A DNA stretch of 64,000 nucleotides, taken from Pseudomonas sp. TH15. GTDB taxonomy: Bacteria; Pseudomonadota; Gammaproteobacteria; Pseudomonadales; Pseudomonadaceae. The stretch's first letter is position 1, and each line of letters begins with the position of its first letter. Made by a program: the position numbers and the translations under genes. A model generated the notes under the pieces. The model was not told where the DNA came from. It ran no database searches and worked only from the letters and a program-made list of their open reading frames with translations. Shown piece after piece: positions 44,296-54,436 of this stretch. The DNA lies in assembly GCF_016651105.1 (NCBI RefSeq), contig NZ_JAEKEL010000001.1, positions 650,001-714,000 of the forward strand. The letters run 5' to 3'.

Positions 44296-46080
44296 ATGTC
44301 CGTTCAACTTGCCACTCAGGACCGCTGGCTGGATCTCAATGATTTGCTGCGAGAACTGGTCGCCCAGGGCTTTATCAATCAGGACTCGGCCGAACTCGCG
44401 CTCAACGCCCGCCGCCGGCATGCCGCCAATGGCCAACTGCACCCGCTGGAATTTATTGCCAGCCAACACCTGGACGACCTCAGCCGTCCGGGCAAACATC
44501 TCGACCTTGAAAGCCTGACCCTGTGGTTATCCCAACAGGCCGGTCAGCCTTATCTGCGCATCGACCCACTGAAAATCAACGTCGCGGCCATCACGCCGCT
44601 GATGTCCTACGCCTTCGCCCAGCGGCACAAGATTCTCGCCGTTTCCATCGACCGCGACGCCGTGACAATCGCCAGCGCGCAACCCTACGTCACTGGCTGG
44701 GAAGCCGACCTGACCCACGTGCTGAAGCTGCCGATCAAGCGTGTGGTGGCCAACCCGGTGGATATCCAGCGCTTCAGTGTGGAGTTTTTCCGCCTGGCCA
44801 AATCGGTGACCGGCGCCACCAACGCTGATCAGCAGACCAGCACCCTGGGCAACTTCGAACAACTGCTCAACCTCGGCGCCAGCGATCAGGAGCCGGACGC
44901 CAATGACGCGCACATCGTCAACATCGTCGACTGGCTGTTCCAGTACGCGTTCCAGCAGCGGGCCAGTGATATCCATATCGAACCCCGGCGCGAGCAAGGC
45001 ACGGTGCGGTTTCGCATCGATGGCGTGCTGCACAACGTCTATCAATTCCCGCCCCAGGTAACCATGGCCATCGTCAGCCGCCTGAAAAGCCTGGGCCGGA
45101 TGAACGTCGCCGAAAAACGTAAACCCCAGGACGGCCGGGTCAAGACCAAGACCCCGGACGGCGGTGAAGTCGAACTGCGGCTGTCGACCTTGCCCACCGC
45201 GTTCGGCGAAAAAATGGTCATGCGGATCTTCGACCCGGAAGTGCTGCTCAAGGATTTTGATCAGTTGGGTTTCTCCGCCGATGACCTGCGGCGCTGGCAG
45301 GACATGACCCGCCAGCCCAACGGCATCATTCTGGTGACCGGGCCGACCGGTTCGGGCAAGACCACCACCCTCTATACCACCCTGAAGAAACTGGCGACTC
45401 CGGAGGTCAACCTCTGCACCATCGAAGACCCGATTGAAATGGTCGAGCCAGCCTTCAACCAGATGCAGGTCCAGCACAACATCGACCTGACCTTCGCCGC
45501 CGGGGTGCGTGCGCTGATGCGGCAAGACCCGGACATCATCATGATCGGCGAGATCCGCGACCTCGAAACCGCCGAAATGGCGATCCAGGCCGCGCTTACC
45601 GGTCACCTGGTGCTATCGACCCTGCACACCAACGATGCGCCGAGCGCCATCAGCCGCCTGCTGGAACTCGGCGTGCCGCATTACCTGATCAAAGCCACGG
45701 TGCTCGGGGTCATGGCCCAGCGCCTGGTCCGTACCTTGTGTCCCCACTGCAAGGCACCGCTGACCCTTGAGGAAGAGGATTGGCAAACCCTGACCCGCCC
45801 CTGGCAAGCACCGCTGCCGACCAATGCCCATCGCGCCATCGGTTGCCTGGAATGCCGCGACACCGGCTATCGCGGGCGCGCCGGGGTCTACGAAATCATG
45901 CAACTGACCGACAGCATCAAAGCGCTGATCACCCCCGATACCGACTTGCTGGCGATTCGGCGTCAGGCGTTCAAGGAAGGCATGCGCAGCTTGCGATTGT
46001 CGGGGGCGCAGAAGGTGGCGGCAGGCTTGACGACCATCGAGGAAGTGTTGCGGGTGACGCCGCAGAGCGAGCAGAAATAG
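44296..46080 (+). CDS. GspE/PilB-family secretion or pilus ATPase (orphan)
   Basis: 594 aa. N-terminal MshEN-like domain (about 40-180) and a C-terminal AAA-like ATPase: Walker A GPTGSGKTT with Lys355, Asp box TIEDPIEMVEP, Walker B DPDIIMIGEIRDLETAEMA, His box LSTLHTNDA, and a four-Cys zinc site LCPHCKAP and GCLECRDTGYRG. It drives assembly in type II secretion or type IV pilus systems. No other pilus or secretion gene is in the window, so its partners must be elsewhere. RBS AAGGAA before the ATG. Confidence 0.9.
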   Translation: MSVQLATQDRWLDLNDLLRELVAQGFINQDSAELALNARRRHAANGQLHPLEFIASQHLDDLSRPGKHLDLESLTLWLSQQAGQPYLRIDPLKINVAAITPLMSYAFAQRHKILAVSIDRDAVTIASAQPYVTGWEADLTHVLKLPIKRVVANPVDIQRFSVEFFRLAKSVTGATNADQQTSTLGNFEQLLNLGASDQEPDANDAHIVNIVDWLFQYAFQQRASDIHIEPRREQGTVRFRIDGVLHNVYQFPPQVTMAIVSRLKSLGRMNVAEKRKPQDGRVKTKTPDGGEVELRLSTLPTAFGEKMVMRIFDPEVLLKDFDQLGFSADDLRRWQDMTRQPNGIILVTGPTGSGKTTTLYTTLKKLATPEVNLCTIEDPIEMVEPAFNQMQVQHNIDLTFAAGVRALMRQDPDIIMIGEIRDLETAEMAIQAALTGHLVLSTLHTNDAPSAISRLLELGVPHYLIKATVLGVMAQRLVRTLCPHCKAPLTLEEEDWQTLTRPWQAPLPTNAHRAIGCLECRDTGYRGRAGVYEIMQLTDSIKALITPDTDLLAIRRQAFKEGMRSLRLSGAQKVAAGLTTIEEVLRVTPQSEQK

Positions 46081-46148
46081 CCCGGCACGGAACCGGATTG
46101 GGTAAATGGCGATCCAACCCCGTAGTTAATTCAGTGGAGTCACCCATC

Positions 46149-46466
46149 ATGCGTCTCAAACTTGCTGTCGCTACCCTTGCCATGCTGTCCCTACCCGTTG
46201 GTTCAGCGATGGCCGACAGCTTTTGGCGTAACGTCATCTCGTCCGGTGCGACCACCGGTTCGACCTACCTGACCTTCAAGGATCACAAGCTGATCGTCGC
46301 GGCCCAGGACGATGCCGGCAGTTTCGTCGCCAGTGACGGCGGCATCCGCGGCCCTTACCTGGAAGCCGCCATGCAGAAAGTCCGCGCCGACAACCCGGGC
46401 CTCAAAGCCACGGACATGGAACTGGCGAATGCGATCCTGGCGAAGAACGCCGTCGCCTCGGACTAA
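46149..46466 (+). CDS. DUF2388 family secreted protein
   Basis: 105 aa with signal peptide (LAVATLAMLSLPVGSAMA, cleavage about 22). Mature part DSFWRNVISSGATTGSTYLTFKDHKLIVAAQDDAGSFVASDGGIRGPYLEAAMQKVR is the DUF2388 pattern found in pseudomonads. Function unknown. RBS GTGGAG before the ATG, terminator directly after. Confidence 0.82.
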   Translation: MRLKLAVATLAMLSLPVGSAMADSFWRNVISSGATTGSTYLTFKDHKLIVAAQDDAGSFVASDGGIRGPYLEAAMQKVRADNPGLKATDMELANAILAKNAVASD

Positions 46467-46480
46467 GCGTTTACAGATGT

Positions 46481-46513
46481 AAAAATGCCGCTCACATGAG
46501 CGGCATTTTTTTG
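46481..46513 (+). terminator. Rho-independent terminator of the DUF2388 gene
   Basis: Stem AAATGCCGCTCA / TGAGCGGCATTT with a short loop and T7. Confidence 0.93.
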
Positions 46514-46541
46514 TTCGTAATTTCAAATCCACCACATAACC

Positions 46542-46630
46542 CTGTGGGAGCGAGCCTGCTCGCGAATGCGCTGGGTCAGATACATGTAGGCCTTCTGACA
46601 CGATGCTTTCGCGAGCAAGCCCGCTCCCAC
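46542..46630. repeat. REP-type doublet
   Basis: GTGGGAGCGAGCCTGCTCGCGAA and TTTCGCGAGCAAGCCCGCTCCCAC between convergent DUF2388 and gcvP genes. Confidence 0.9.
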
Positions 46631-46654
46631 ATTGGATAGGTGTAAACCGGTAGA

Positions 46655-49528
46655 TCAGCGGTAATCATCCACCGGCACGCACGCGCAAAACAGATTCCGG
46701 TCGCCATAAACGTTATCGACACGGTTCACCGCTGGCCAATACTTGTGCGCCTTGGTGTGCGCATCCGGCGTCACCGCTTGTTCGATGGTGTAAGGCCGCT
46801 CCCAGACCCCGGTGATATCAGCCAGGGTGTGCGGTGAGCGTTTCAACGGATTGTCCTCAGCGTCCCAATGACCGTTTTGCACTTCGGTGATTTCTGCGCG
46901 AATGCTCAGCATCGCCGCGATAAAGCGGTCCAGTTCAGCCTTCGATTCGCTCTCGGTCGGTTCGACCATCAACGTCCCCGGCACCGGAAAGGACATGGTC
47001 GGTGCGTGGAAGCCGTAATCCATCAGACGCTTGGCCACGTCCTCCTCACTAATCCCGGTCAGCGCCTTGAGCGGCCGCAGATCCAGAATGCATTCATGGG
47101 CCACCCGCTCGTTGCGCCCGGTGTAGAGCACCGGGAAAGCGCCGGACAAATGCTGCGCCAAGTAATTTGCGGCCAGAATCGCCACCTCGCTGGTATCCGC
47201 CAATTGCGGCCCCATCATGGCGATGTACATCCAACTGATCGGCAAAATACTCGCGCTGCCCCAAGGCGCGGCGCTGACTGCGCCGTTCTGCGGCTGCGGA
47301 CCGTCGATCGGCACCACCGGGTGATTGGCCACAAACGGCGCCAGATGCGCGCGCACACCAATCGGCCCCATGCCCGGCCCGCCGCCACCGTGGGGAATGC
47401 AGAAGGTTTTGTGCAGGTTCATGTGGGACACATCGGCGCCAATATCAGCCGGTCGCGCCAGGCCGACCTGGGCATTAAGGTTGGCACCGTCCATGTAAAC
47501 CTGGCCGCCATGGCTGTGGATAACTTCACAGATCTCGCTGATGCCTTCCTCATAGACGCCGTGGGTCGAAGGATAAGTCGCCATCAGACAGGCGAGTTTG
47601 TCCCCCGCTGCTGACGCTTTGCCCTTCAGGTCGTCCAGATCGACGTTGCCCGCCTCGTCACACTCAACGATCACCACCCGCATCCCGGCCATTTGCGCCG
47701 AGGCCGGGTTGGTGCCGTGGGCCGAGGACGGGATCAAACAGATATCCCGGGCGCCTTGATGCCGACTCTCGTGATATTTGCGAATCGCCAGCAACCCCGC
47801 GTACTCACCCTGGGCGCCGGAGTTGGGCTGCATGCAGATCGCATCAAAACCGGTGATCGCGCAAAGCCAGCGCTCCAGCTCCTCGATCAACAGCGCATAA
47901 CCCGCCGCCTGCTCCTTGGGCACAAACGGGTGCAGGTTGGCGAATTGCGGCCAGGTGATGGGGATCATCTCGCTGGTGGCATTGAGTTTCATGGTGCAGG
48001 AGCCGAGCGGGATCATCGACTGGTTCAGCGCCAGGTCCTTGTTCTCCAACTGCTTGAGGTAGCGCAGCATCTCGGTTTCGCTGTGATGGGCGCTGAACAC
48101 CGGGTGACGCAGATAAGGCGTGGTGCGCAACAATCCGTCAGGAATGCCGCAGACCAGGGTTTCAGCGTCGAGTTCGTCGACGTTAAGCCCATGATCGGCA
48201 CCGAGGAATACATCGAACAGCTTCGCGACAGTGGACTCATCGCACGTTTCATCAAGACTCAGGCCCAGTTGCCCGCGTCCGAGAATACGCAAATTGATCT
48301 GCGCCGCTTGGGCGCTTTCGATGATCGCGGTTTGCGTTCCGCCGACCTCCAGGGTCAGGGTGTCGAAAAACTGTTTGTTGAGGCGGGTAATGCCATGACG
48401 CTCAAGGCCCGCGGCGAGGATACAAGTCAGCCGATGCACGCGTTGAGCAATCCGTTTCAGCCCTTCCGGGCCATGGTAGACCGCGTAGAAACTGGCGATA
48501 TTGGCCAGCAGCACCTGGGCGGTGCAGATGTTCGAGTTGGCCTTCTCCCGACGGATATGTTGCTCGCGGGTTTGCAGGGCCATGCGCAGGGCGACGTTGC
48601 CACGGGCATCTTTCGACACGCCGATGATCCGCCCTGGAATCGCCCGTTTGTACTCATCACGGCTGGCAAAAAACGCTGCATGCGGACCGCCGTAGCCCAT
48701 CGGTACGCCGAACCGCTGGGACGAACCAAATACCACATCGGCGCCCAGCTCTCCCGGCGGGGTCAGCATTAACAAACTCAGGAGGTCAGTCGCCACACAG
48801 GCCAGCGCCTGCTGGGCATGCAAGTGATCGATCAGTGGCCGCAGATCACGAATCTCGCCGTGAGTGTCGGGATACTGCAGCAACGCACCAAAAACCTGGT
48901 GCTGCTTCAGGTTATCCACAGCGTCGATGATCAACTCGAAACCGAAACCTTCGGCCCGGGTCCGGACCACGGAAATGGTCTGCGGATGGCAGTTCTCGTC
49001 GACGAAAAACAGATTGCTCTTGGACTTGGCGACCCGCTTGGCCAACGCCATGGCTTCAGCGGCAGCCGTGGCTTCATCCAGCAACGAGGCGTTAGCCAGC
49101 TCCAGGCCCGTAAGGTCGATGGTCAATTGCTGGAAGTTGAGCAGCGCTTCGAGCCGCCCCTGGGCAATCTCGGGCTGATAAGGCGTGTAAGCGGTGTACC
49201 AACCGGGATTTTCCAGCACGTTACGCAGGATGACGGTCGGCGTAAGGGTGCCGTGGTAACCCATGCCGATCAGGCTGGTCCAGACCTGGTTCTGTTCGGC
49301 ATAACCGCGCAGCTTGGCCAGCGCCGCTTCTTCGTCGAGGGCTGGCGGCAAGTCCAGTTCACGGTTGAGGCGAATGCCTGGCGGCACGGTTTGCTCGATC
49401 AGTTCGACCCGGCTGCCGAGGCCGAGGCTGTCGAGCATCGCCTGCTGTTCGGCGGCATCGGGGCCCAAGTGGCGACGCAGGAAAGTATTGGGGTCGCGTA
49501 ACTGGCTCAAGGACGGCAATTGGGACAT
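46655..49528 (-). CDS. gcvP: Glycine dehydrogenase (decarboxylating), P protein
   Basis: 957-aa homodimeric-type P protein of the glycine cleavage system. Decarboxylates glycine and passes aminomethyl to GcvH. Both halves are present; PLP is on Lys707 in [20 protein letters not shown]-terminus [23 protein letters not shown] is typical. It is separated from gcvH-gcvT by an opposite-strand DegT aminotransferase, so it has its own promoter. The gap 49529-49683 shows nothing clear. Confidence 0.97.
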   Translation of the reverse strand: MSQLPSLSQLRDPNTFLRRHLGPDAAEQQAMLDSLGLGSRVELIEQTVPPGIRLNRELDLPPALDEEAALAKLRGYAEQNQVWTSLIGMGYHGTLTPTVILRNVLENPGWYTAYTPYQPEIAQGRLEALLNFQQLTIDLTGLELANASLLDEATAAAEAMALAKRVAKSKSNLFFVDENCHPQTISVVRTRAEGFGFELIIDAVDNLKQHQVFGALLQYPDTHGEIRDLRPLIDHLHAQQALACVATDLLSLLMLTPPGELGADVVFGSSQRFGVPMGYGGPHAAFFASRDEYKRAIPGRIIGVSKDARGNVALRMALQTREQHIRREKANSNICTAQVLLANIASFYAVYHGPEGLKRIAQRVHRLTCILAAGLERHGITRLNKQFFDTLTLEVGGTQTAIIESAQAAQINLRILGRGQLGLSLDETCDESTVAKLFDVFLGADHGLNVDELDAETLVCGIPDGLLRTTPYLRHPVFSAHHSETEMLRYLKQLENKDLALNQSMIPLGSCTMKLNATSEMIPITWPQFANLHPFVPKEQAAGYALLIEELERWLCAITGFDAICMQPNSGAQGEYAGLLAIRKYHESRHQGARDICLIPSSAHGTNPASAQMAGMRVVIVECDEAGNVDLDDLKGKASAAGDKLACLMATYPSTHGVYEEGISEICEVIHSHGGQVYMDGANLNAQVGLARPADIGADVSHMNLHKTFCIPHGGGGPGMGPIGVRAHLAPFVANHPVVPIDGPQPQNGAVSAAPWGSASILPISWMYIAMMGPQLADTSEVAILAANYLAQHLSGAFPVLYTGRNERVAHECILDLRPLKALTGISEEDVAKRLMDYGFHAPTMSFPVPGTLMVEPTESESKAELDRFIAAMLSIRAEITEVQNGHWDAEDNPLKRSPHTLADITGVWERPYTIEQAVTPDAHTKAHKYWPAVNRVDNVYGDRNLFCACVPVDDYR

Positions 49529-49683
49529 GACGGGCTCTCTCTTGACTGGCGCTCAGCGTCGATGCAACACGGTCAAACCAGCATAGCAGTCGATACCCGA
49601 GCAGATGGCGTGGCGCCTTCGCTCAAACCGGATCATCATGTGCGGCGCATGCCTAATGTCCGCCAATCAGGTGTCTACTGTTT

Positions 49684-50823
49684 ATGAGCCAACTGCCATT
49701 TTTGCCGTTTTCCAAACCCACCATCGACGAAGCCACGATTGCGGCGGTCGGTGATGTATTGCGTTCGGGCTGGATCACCAGCGGCCCCAAGGTCCAGGCC
49801 TTTGAAGCGCAACTGTCGGAGTTCTTTGGCGGGCGCCCGGTGCGCACGTTCAACTCCGGTACCTGCACCATGGAAATCGCTTTGCGCATCGCCGGCATCG
49901 GGCCAGGCGATGAAGTGATCACCACGCCGATTTCCTGGGTCGCCACCGCCAACGTGATTCTGGAAGTGGGCGCCACGCCGGTGTTTGCCGACATCGACCC
50001 GATCACCCGCAATATCGATCTGGATCAGTTGGAAGCCGCGATCACCCCGCGCACCAAAGCAATCATTCCGGTGTACCTCGCCGGTTTGCCGGTAGACATG
50101 AGCCGGCTGTATGCGATTGCCAAAAAACATGGCCTGCGGATAGTCGAAGACGCCGCTCAAGCCCTGGGTTCGAGCTGGAATGGCCAACGCATCGGCGCGA
50201 CAGGCGACTTCGTGTCGTTCAGTTTCCAGGCGAACAAGAACGTCACCTCGTCGGAGGGCGGTTGCCTGGTACTGAACACGCCTGAGGAAGTGCGACTGGC
50301 GGAGAAGTACCGTTTGCAGGGCGTCACCCGCACGGGTTTTGATGGTCTGGACGTGGATGTGCTGGGCGGCAAGTTCAACATGACCGATGTTGCGGCGGCC
50401 ATTGGCCTGGGGCAATTTGCTCATATCGAGGCGATCACTGCTCATCGTCGTGAGCTGGCCAAGCATTATTTCGCCTGTTTCGGCGCGGATTTCGAAGCGC
50501 AGTACGGGGCGCAACTGCCGCCGGCGGATTTCGAGAACAGCAACTGGCATTTGTTCCAACTGGTGCTGCCTGAGCGCAAGGACGGCCAACCGGCACGGGC
50601 CACGTTCATGGAGCAGATGCAGGCACTGGGCGTCGGCATCGGTTATCACTACCCGCCGATTCACTTGCTGAGTCTTTACCGCGAGCGCGGTTTCAAGGAA
50701 GGGATGTTCCCGGTGGCAGAACGCGTCGGCCGTTTGATCGTTTCGCTGCCGATGTTTACGGCGATGAGCAAAGCGGATGTCGAGCAGTCCGTGGCAGCGG
50801 TAAAAGCTGTATTGAAGCCGTAA
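49684..50823 (+). CDS. DegT/DnrJ/EryC1/StrS (ArnB-like) PLP aminotransferase
   Basis: 379 aa. PLP lysine Lys185 in SFSFQANKNVTSSEGG, Asp156 in VEDAAQALGS (pyridine N), and ISWVATANVILEVGATPVFADID. These enzymes aminate keto-sugars for surface glycans or polymyxin resistance. It is inserted between gcvP and gcvH on the opposite strand, with no other sugar gene in the window. N-terminus SQLPFLPFSKPTIDEATIAAV matches the ArnB style. Codon use looks like the host. Sugar substrate unknown. Confidence 0.87.
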   Translation: MSQLPFLPFSKPTIDEATIAAVGDVLRSGWITSGPKVQAFEAQLSEFFGGRPVRTFNSGTCTMEIALRIAGIGPGDEVITTPISWVATANVILEVGATPVFADIDPITRNIDLDQLEAAITPRTKAIIPVYLAGLPVDMSRLYAIAKKHGLRIVEDAAQALGSSWNGQRIGATGDFVSFSFQANKNVTSSEGGCLVLNTPEEVRLAEKYRLQGVTRTGFDGLDVDVLGGKFNMTDVAAAIGLGQFAHIEAITAHRRELAKHYFACFGADFEAQYGAQLPPADFENSNWHLFQLVLPERKDGQPARATFMEQMQALGVGIGYHYPPIHLLSLYRERGFKEGMFPVAERVGRLIVSLPMFTAMSKADVEQSVAAVKAVLKP

Positions 50824-50833
50824 ACCAACCTGT

Positions 50834-50876
50834 GTAGGAGCTGCCGAAGGCGGCCCGAGCCTTCGGTAGCTCCTAC
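50834..50876. repeat. Short GTAGGAGCTGCCGAAGGC-type inverted repeat
   Basis: GTAGGAGCTGCCGAAGGC and GCCTTCGGTAGCTCCTAC with an 8-nt loop, a separate REP subtype, between convergent degT-like and gcvH genes. Confidence 0.85.
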
Positions 50877-50888
50877 ATTGGGCGAGGA

Positions 50889-51272
50889 TTACTCGCCGAT
50901 GGCGGCTTTGTAGCCAGCTGCATCAAGCAGCTTTTCCAGGTCAGCCGTGTTGCTTGGCTTGAGTTTGAAGATCCAGGCGTTGTACGGCTCGGAGTTGAGC
51001 AATTCCGGGTTGGCGCTCAGCTCTTCGTTGACCGCAATCACTTCACCGGCAATCGGGGAGTAGATGTCGGAAGCCGCTTTAACCGACTCCACCACACCTG
51101 CCTGATCTTCGGCAGCAAACACATTGCCGACTTCAGTCAACTCAACGAACACCACGTCGCCCAAGGCTTCCTGTGCGTGATCGCTGATGCCCACGGTGAC
51201 GGTGCCATCGGCTTCCAGACGGGCCCATTCGTGACTTTCGGCGAAACGCAGGTCGGCAGGGATATCGCTCAT
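50889..51272 (-). CDS. gcvH: Glycine cleavage system H protein
   Basis: 127 aa. Carries the lipoyl group on Lys65 in [15 protein letters not shown] and shuttles aminomethyl among P, T and L proteins. The start [20 protein letters not shown] is the standard length; a longer frame upstream overlaps non-coding leader. Fifty bases after gcvT, hence one gcvT-gcvH transcript. Confidence 0.96.
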   Translation of the reverse strand: MSDIPADLRFAESHEWARLEADGTVTVGISDHAQEALGDVVFVELTEVGNVFAAEDQAGVVESVKAASDIYSPIAGEVIAVNEELSANPELLNSEPYNAWIFKLKPSNTADLEKLLDAAGYKAAIGE

Positions 51273-51322
51273 GTTCTGTGTCCTCAAGAAGAATGTCAGC
51301 GGTCGTTGCCCGCCGGAAAAGT

Positions 51323-52405
51323 TTAAATCAAGGTTTTGCCGTGGCGTACGAAGGTCGGTTTGACCACTCGGACCGGGTACCACTTGCCACGGATTTCCAC
51401 TTCTGCGCGGTCGGCTGTCGCCATCGGCACGCGCGCCAGTGCAATCGACTTGCTTAGCGTAGGAGAGAAACTACCACTGGTGATCTCCCCTTCGCCAACA
51501 TTGGCGATACGGACGACTTGATGAGCGCGTAAAACCCCACGCTCCTCAAGCACCAGACCGACCAGTTTGTGCTGTACGCCGTTGGCCCTTTCGGCTTCCA
51601 GGGCCGCACGACCAATGAACTGGCGAGTGGCCGGCTCCCAGGCAATGCTCCCGGCCATATTAGAGGCCAGCGGTGAGACGTCTTGATGAATGTCCTGACC
51701 GTAGAGGTTCATCCCGGCCTCAACACGCAAGGTGTCCCGGGCGCCAAGACCGATAGGAGAGATGCCGGCGCCGACCAGGTCATTGAAGAAACCTGGCGCC
51801 TGATCCGCTGGCAGAACGATTTCCAGCCCGTCTTCGCCGGTGTAACCGGTGCGCGCGATAAACCAGTCGCCATCAGGCTGACCTTCGAAGGGTTTGAGGA
51901 TCTGGATCAGGTTTCCGCGGGACTGGGTGACCAGTTCGGCAATCTTGTGCCGGGCCTGCGGACCTTGAATAGCCAGCATCGCCATCTCGGAACGCTCATG
52001 GATCTGGACTTTGAAGCCGCCGAGATGCGCCTGCATCCAGGCCAGGTCCTGATCGCGGGTGGAGGCGTTGACCACCAGCCGATAGCCGTCGTCGAGACGG
52101 TAGACGAGCATGTCGTCGACGATACCGCCGTGCTCGTTGAGCATGGTGCTGTACAGGGCACGGCCGGAGCTGTGCAGGCGTCCGACGTCATTGGCCAGCA
52201 AATGCTGGAGCCAGGCCTTGGCCTGGGGGCCGTCGACATCGATCACGGTCATGTGGGATACATCGAAAACCCCGCAATCGCGGCGCACCTGGTGGTGTTC
52301 CTCGACCTGCGAGCCGTAATGCAGTGGCATATCCCAACCGCCAAAATCGACCATCTTCGCGCCGAGGGCGAGATGAAGGTCATACAGAGGCGTACGCTGT
52401 CCCAT
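51323..52405 (-). CDS. gcvT: Aminomethyltransferase, T protein of glycine cleavage
   Basis: 360 aa. Transfers the methylene group from GcvH to tetrahydrofolate, releasing ammonia. Seen: [52 protein letters not shown] and [13 protein letters not shown]. First gene of the operon. Leader 52406-52560 contains an AAGGAG RBS but none of the glycine-riboswitch signature motifs. Confidence 0.96.
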   Translation of the reverse strand: MGQRTPLYDLHLALGAKMVDFGGWDMPLHYGSQVEEHHQVRRDCGVFDVSHMTVIDVDGPQAKAWLQHLLANDVGRLHSSGRALYSTMLNEHGGIVDDMLVYRLDDGYRLVVNASTRDQDLAWMQAHLGGFKVQIHERSEMAMLAIQGPQARHKIAELVTQSRGNLIQILKPFEGQPDGDWFIARTGYTGEDGLEIVLPADQAPGFFNDLVGAGISPIGLGARDTLRVEAGMNLYGQDIHQDVSPLASNMAGSIAWEPATRQFIGRAALEAERANGVQHKLVGLVLEERGVLRAHQVVRIANVGEGEITSGSFSPTLSKSIALARVPMATADRAEVEIRGKWYPVRVVKPTFVRHGKTLI

Positions 52406-52560
52406 GGGTTTCTCCTTCCGGGCGTGGCGAAGGTGCGGACAAGCACTGCACGGGTGAAAGCCTTGAAATAGAAGGCCTACAGCCGATTTCAGCTACCTGA
52501 TCTGTCAGACGGACCGCACCGAATGCCGCGCATTGTAGCCGCAAGGTGTAGGACTGGCAC

Positions 52561-54177
52561 CTAGGCGTTTCGATGCGCCGAACGTCGAATCAATCCGATA
52601 ACCGGTAACAGCCCGACCAAAACCAGGGTCAGCGCCGGCAACGACGCCCTCGCCCACTCTCCTTCGCTGGTCATTTCGAAGATCCGCACCGCCAGCGTGT
52701 CCCAGCCAAACGGGCGCATCAGCAGGGTGGCGGGCATTTCCTTAAGCACATCGACGAACACCAGCAACGCGGCGCTCAAGGTACCGGGCAGTAAAAGCGG
52801 CAGATACACTTTGAAAAACAGTCGTGGCCCACTCACTCCAAGACTACGTGCCGCTTCGGGCAAAGAAGGCCGTATTCGCGCCAGACTGCTTTCCAATGGG
52901 CCGTAAGCCACTGCGATGAAACGCACCAGATAGGCCAGCAACAACGCCGACAGGCTGCCCAGCAGTAACGGCTTGCCCGCGCCGCCAAACCAGCCCGACA
53001 GCGGAATCACCAGTTCGCGATCCAGATAACTGAACGCCAGCATGATCGACACCGCCAGCACCGAACCAGGCAAGGCGTAGCCAAGGTTGGCCAGGCTGAC
53101 GCCGGAACGGATCGCCCGGGTCGGCGCCAGTCGTCGGGCAAACGCCAGCAGCAGCGCAACACTGACGGTGATCAACGCAGCCATGCCGCCCAGGTACAGG
53201 GTGTGGACGATCAGCCCGGCGTAACGCTCATCCAGGTCGAAGCGCCCGCGCTGCCAGAACCACACCATCAGTTGCAGCATCGGAATGACAAAGGCGCAGG
53301 CGAACACCAGCCCGCACCAACTCATCGCCGCCAACGCCTTGATGCCATGCAGGTGATACAACGCCTTGACCCGTGGCCGCTCGTTGCTCGCCCGATTCGC
53401 CCCCCGGGCACGGCGCTCGCCGTACAGCACGACCATCACCACCAGCAGCAACAGGCTGGCCAGTTGCGCGGCGGTCGACAGGCTGAAAAAGCCGTACCAG
53501 GTCTTGTAGATGGCGGTGGTGAACGTGTCGAAGTTGAACACCGACACTGCGCCGAAATCCGCCAGGGTTTCCATCAGCGCCAACGCCACGCCAGCGCCGA
53601 TGGCCGGGCGCGCCATCGGCAATGCCACCCGCCAGAACGCTTGCCATGGCGATTGCCCGAGAACCCGAGCGGCCTCCATCAGGCCTTTGCCCTGGGCCAG
53701 AAACGCGGTGCGCGCCAAGAGGTAAACGTAGGGGTAGAACACCAGCACCAGAACGAGGATGACACCGCCGGTGGAACGCACTCGCGGCAATCGTAGCCCC
53801 GCGCCAAACCACTCCCGTAGCAAGGTTTGCACGGGACCGGCGAAGTCCAACAGGCCGACAAAGACGAACGCCAACACATAGGCAGGTATCGCAAAGGGCA
53901 GCATCAATGCCCAGTCCAGCCAGCGCCGGCCGGGGAATTCGCAGAGGCTGGTGAGCCAGGCCAGGCTCACACCCAACAGCGTCACCCCGATACCGACGCC
54001 GAGCACCAGCGTCAGGGTATTGCCCAGCAGGCGTGGCATCTGGGTGTCCCAGAGGTGGGACCAGATCTGTTGATCGATGGTTTGCCAGGAGAAAAGCAGA
54101 ACGCTCAGGGGCAGCAGGACCAACGCAGCGATGACGAAGACGATGGGGTACCAGCGGCGTTGGGCGGGGTGGGCCAC
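52561..54177 (-). CDS. Ferric-iron-type ABC permease, two fused permease domains
   Basis: 538 aa, about twelve membrane spans, two EAA loops: LMEAARVLGQSPWQAFWRVALPMARPAIGAG (first half) and LPEAARSLGVSGPRLFFKVYLPLLLPGTLSA (second half). This FbpB/HitB-like layout transports Fe(III) with an FbpA binding protein, which lies 259 bp upstream. No ATPase gene is near. No truncation seen. Confidence 0.88.
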   Translation of the reverse strand: MAHPAQRRWYPIVFVIAALVLLPLSVLLFSWQTIDQQIWSHLWDTQMPRLLGNTLTLVLGVGIGVTLLGVSLAWLTSLCEFPGRRWLDWALMLPFAIPAYVLAFVFVGLLDFAGPVQTLLREWFGAGLRLPRVRSTGGVILVLVLVFYPYVYLLARTAFLAQGKGLMEAARVLGQSPWQAFWRVALPMARPAIGAGVALALMETLADFGAVSVFNFDTFTTAIYKTWYGFFSLSTAAQLASLLLLVVMVVLYGERRARGANRASNERPRVKALYHLHGIKALAAMSWCGLVFACAFVIPMLQLMVWFWQRGRFDLDERYAGLIVHTLYLGGMAALITVSVALLLAFARRLAPTRAIRSGVSLANLGYALPGSVLAVSIMLAFSYLDRELVIPLSGWFGGAGKPLLLGSLSALLLAYLVRFIAVAYGPLESSLARIRPSLPEAARSLGVSGPRLFFKVYLPLLLPGTLSAALLVFVDVLKEMPATLLMRPFGWDTLAVRIFEMTSEGEWARASLPALTLVLVGLLPVIGLIRRSAHRNA

Positions 54178-54235
54178 TTTTAGAACTCTGGAGGGATGTA
54201 GGTGTTCTTGATTTTTTTGTTTCAGGTCAGGATTG

Positions 54236-54405
54236 CTGCCCTCACCCTAACCCTCTCCCGGAGGGAGAGGGGACTGACCGTGATGATCTTTCGAGTTACG
54301 CCGACCTGATAAATCGAGCCGAACTCAGGTCTCGAAAGCAACCCAAATCGGCTCCCTCTCCCTCGGGGCGGTCCGACGTTTCGGGAGGGCTGGGGTGAGG
54401 GCAGC
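54236..54405. repeat. 170-bp dispersed element with GCTGCCCTCACCC terminal inverted repeats
   Basis: Terminal arms GCTGCCCTCACCC / GGGTGAGGGCAGC match over 13 bp; an inner hairpin CTCTCCCGGAGGGAGAG follows the left arm. The CCCTCACCCTAACCCTCTCCC theme is a common mobile-like intergenic repeat of pseudomonads and xanthomonads. It lies between fbpA-like and permease genes. Confidence 0.8.
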
Positions 54406-54436
54406 GGTCATGGCAAACAATGGTTTCAGGAAGGAC

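Noticed and set aside
52406..52560. Glycine riboswitch before gcvT
   Set aside because: The leader lacks the paired conserved core motifs of that class; only an AAGGAG RBS and ordinary sequence were seen.
54236..54405. Insertion sequence
   Set aside because: At 170 bp with no coding capacity it cannot be an autonomous IS; recorded as a dispersed repeat.
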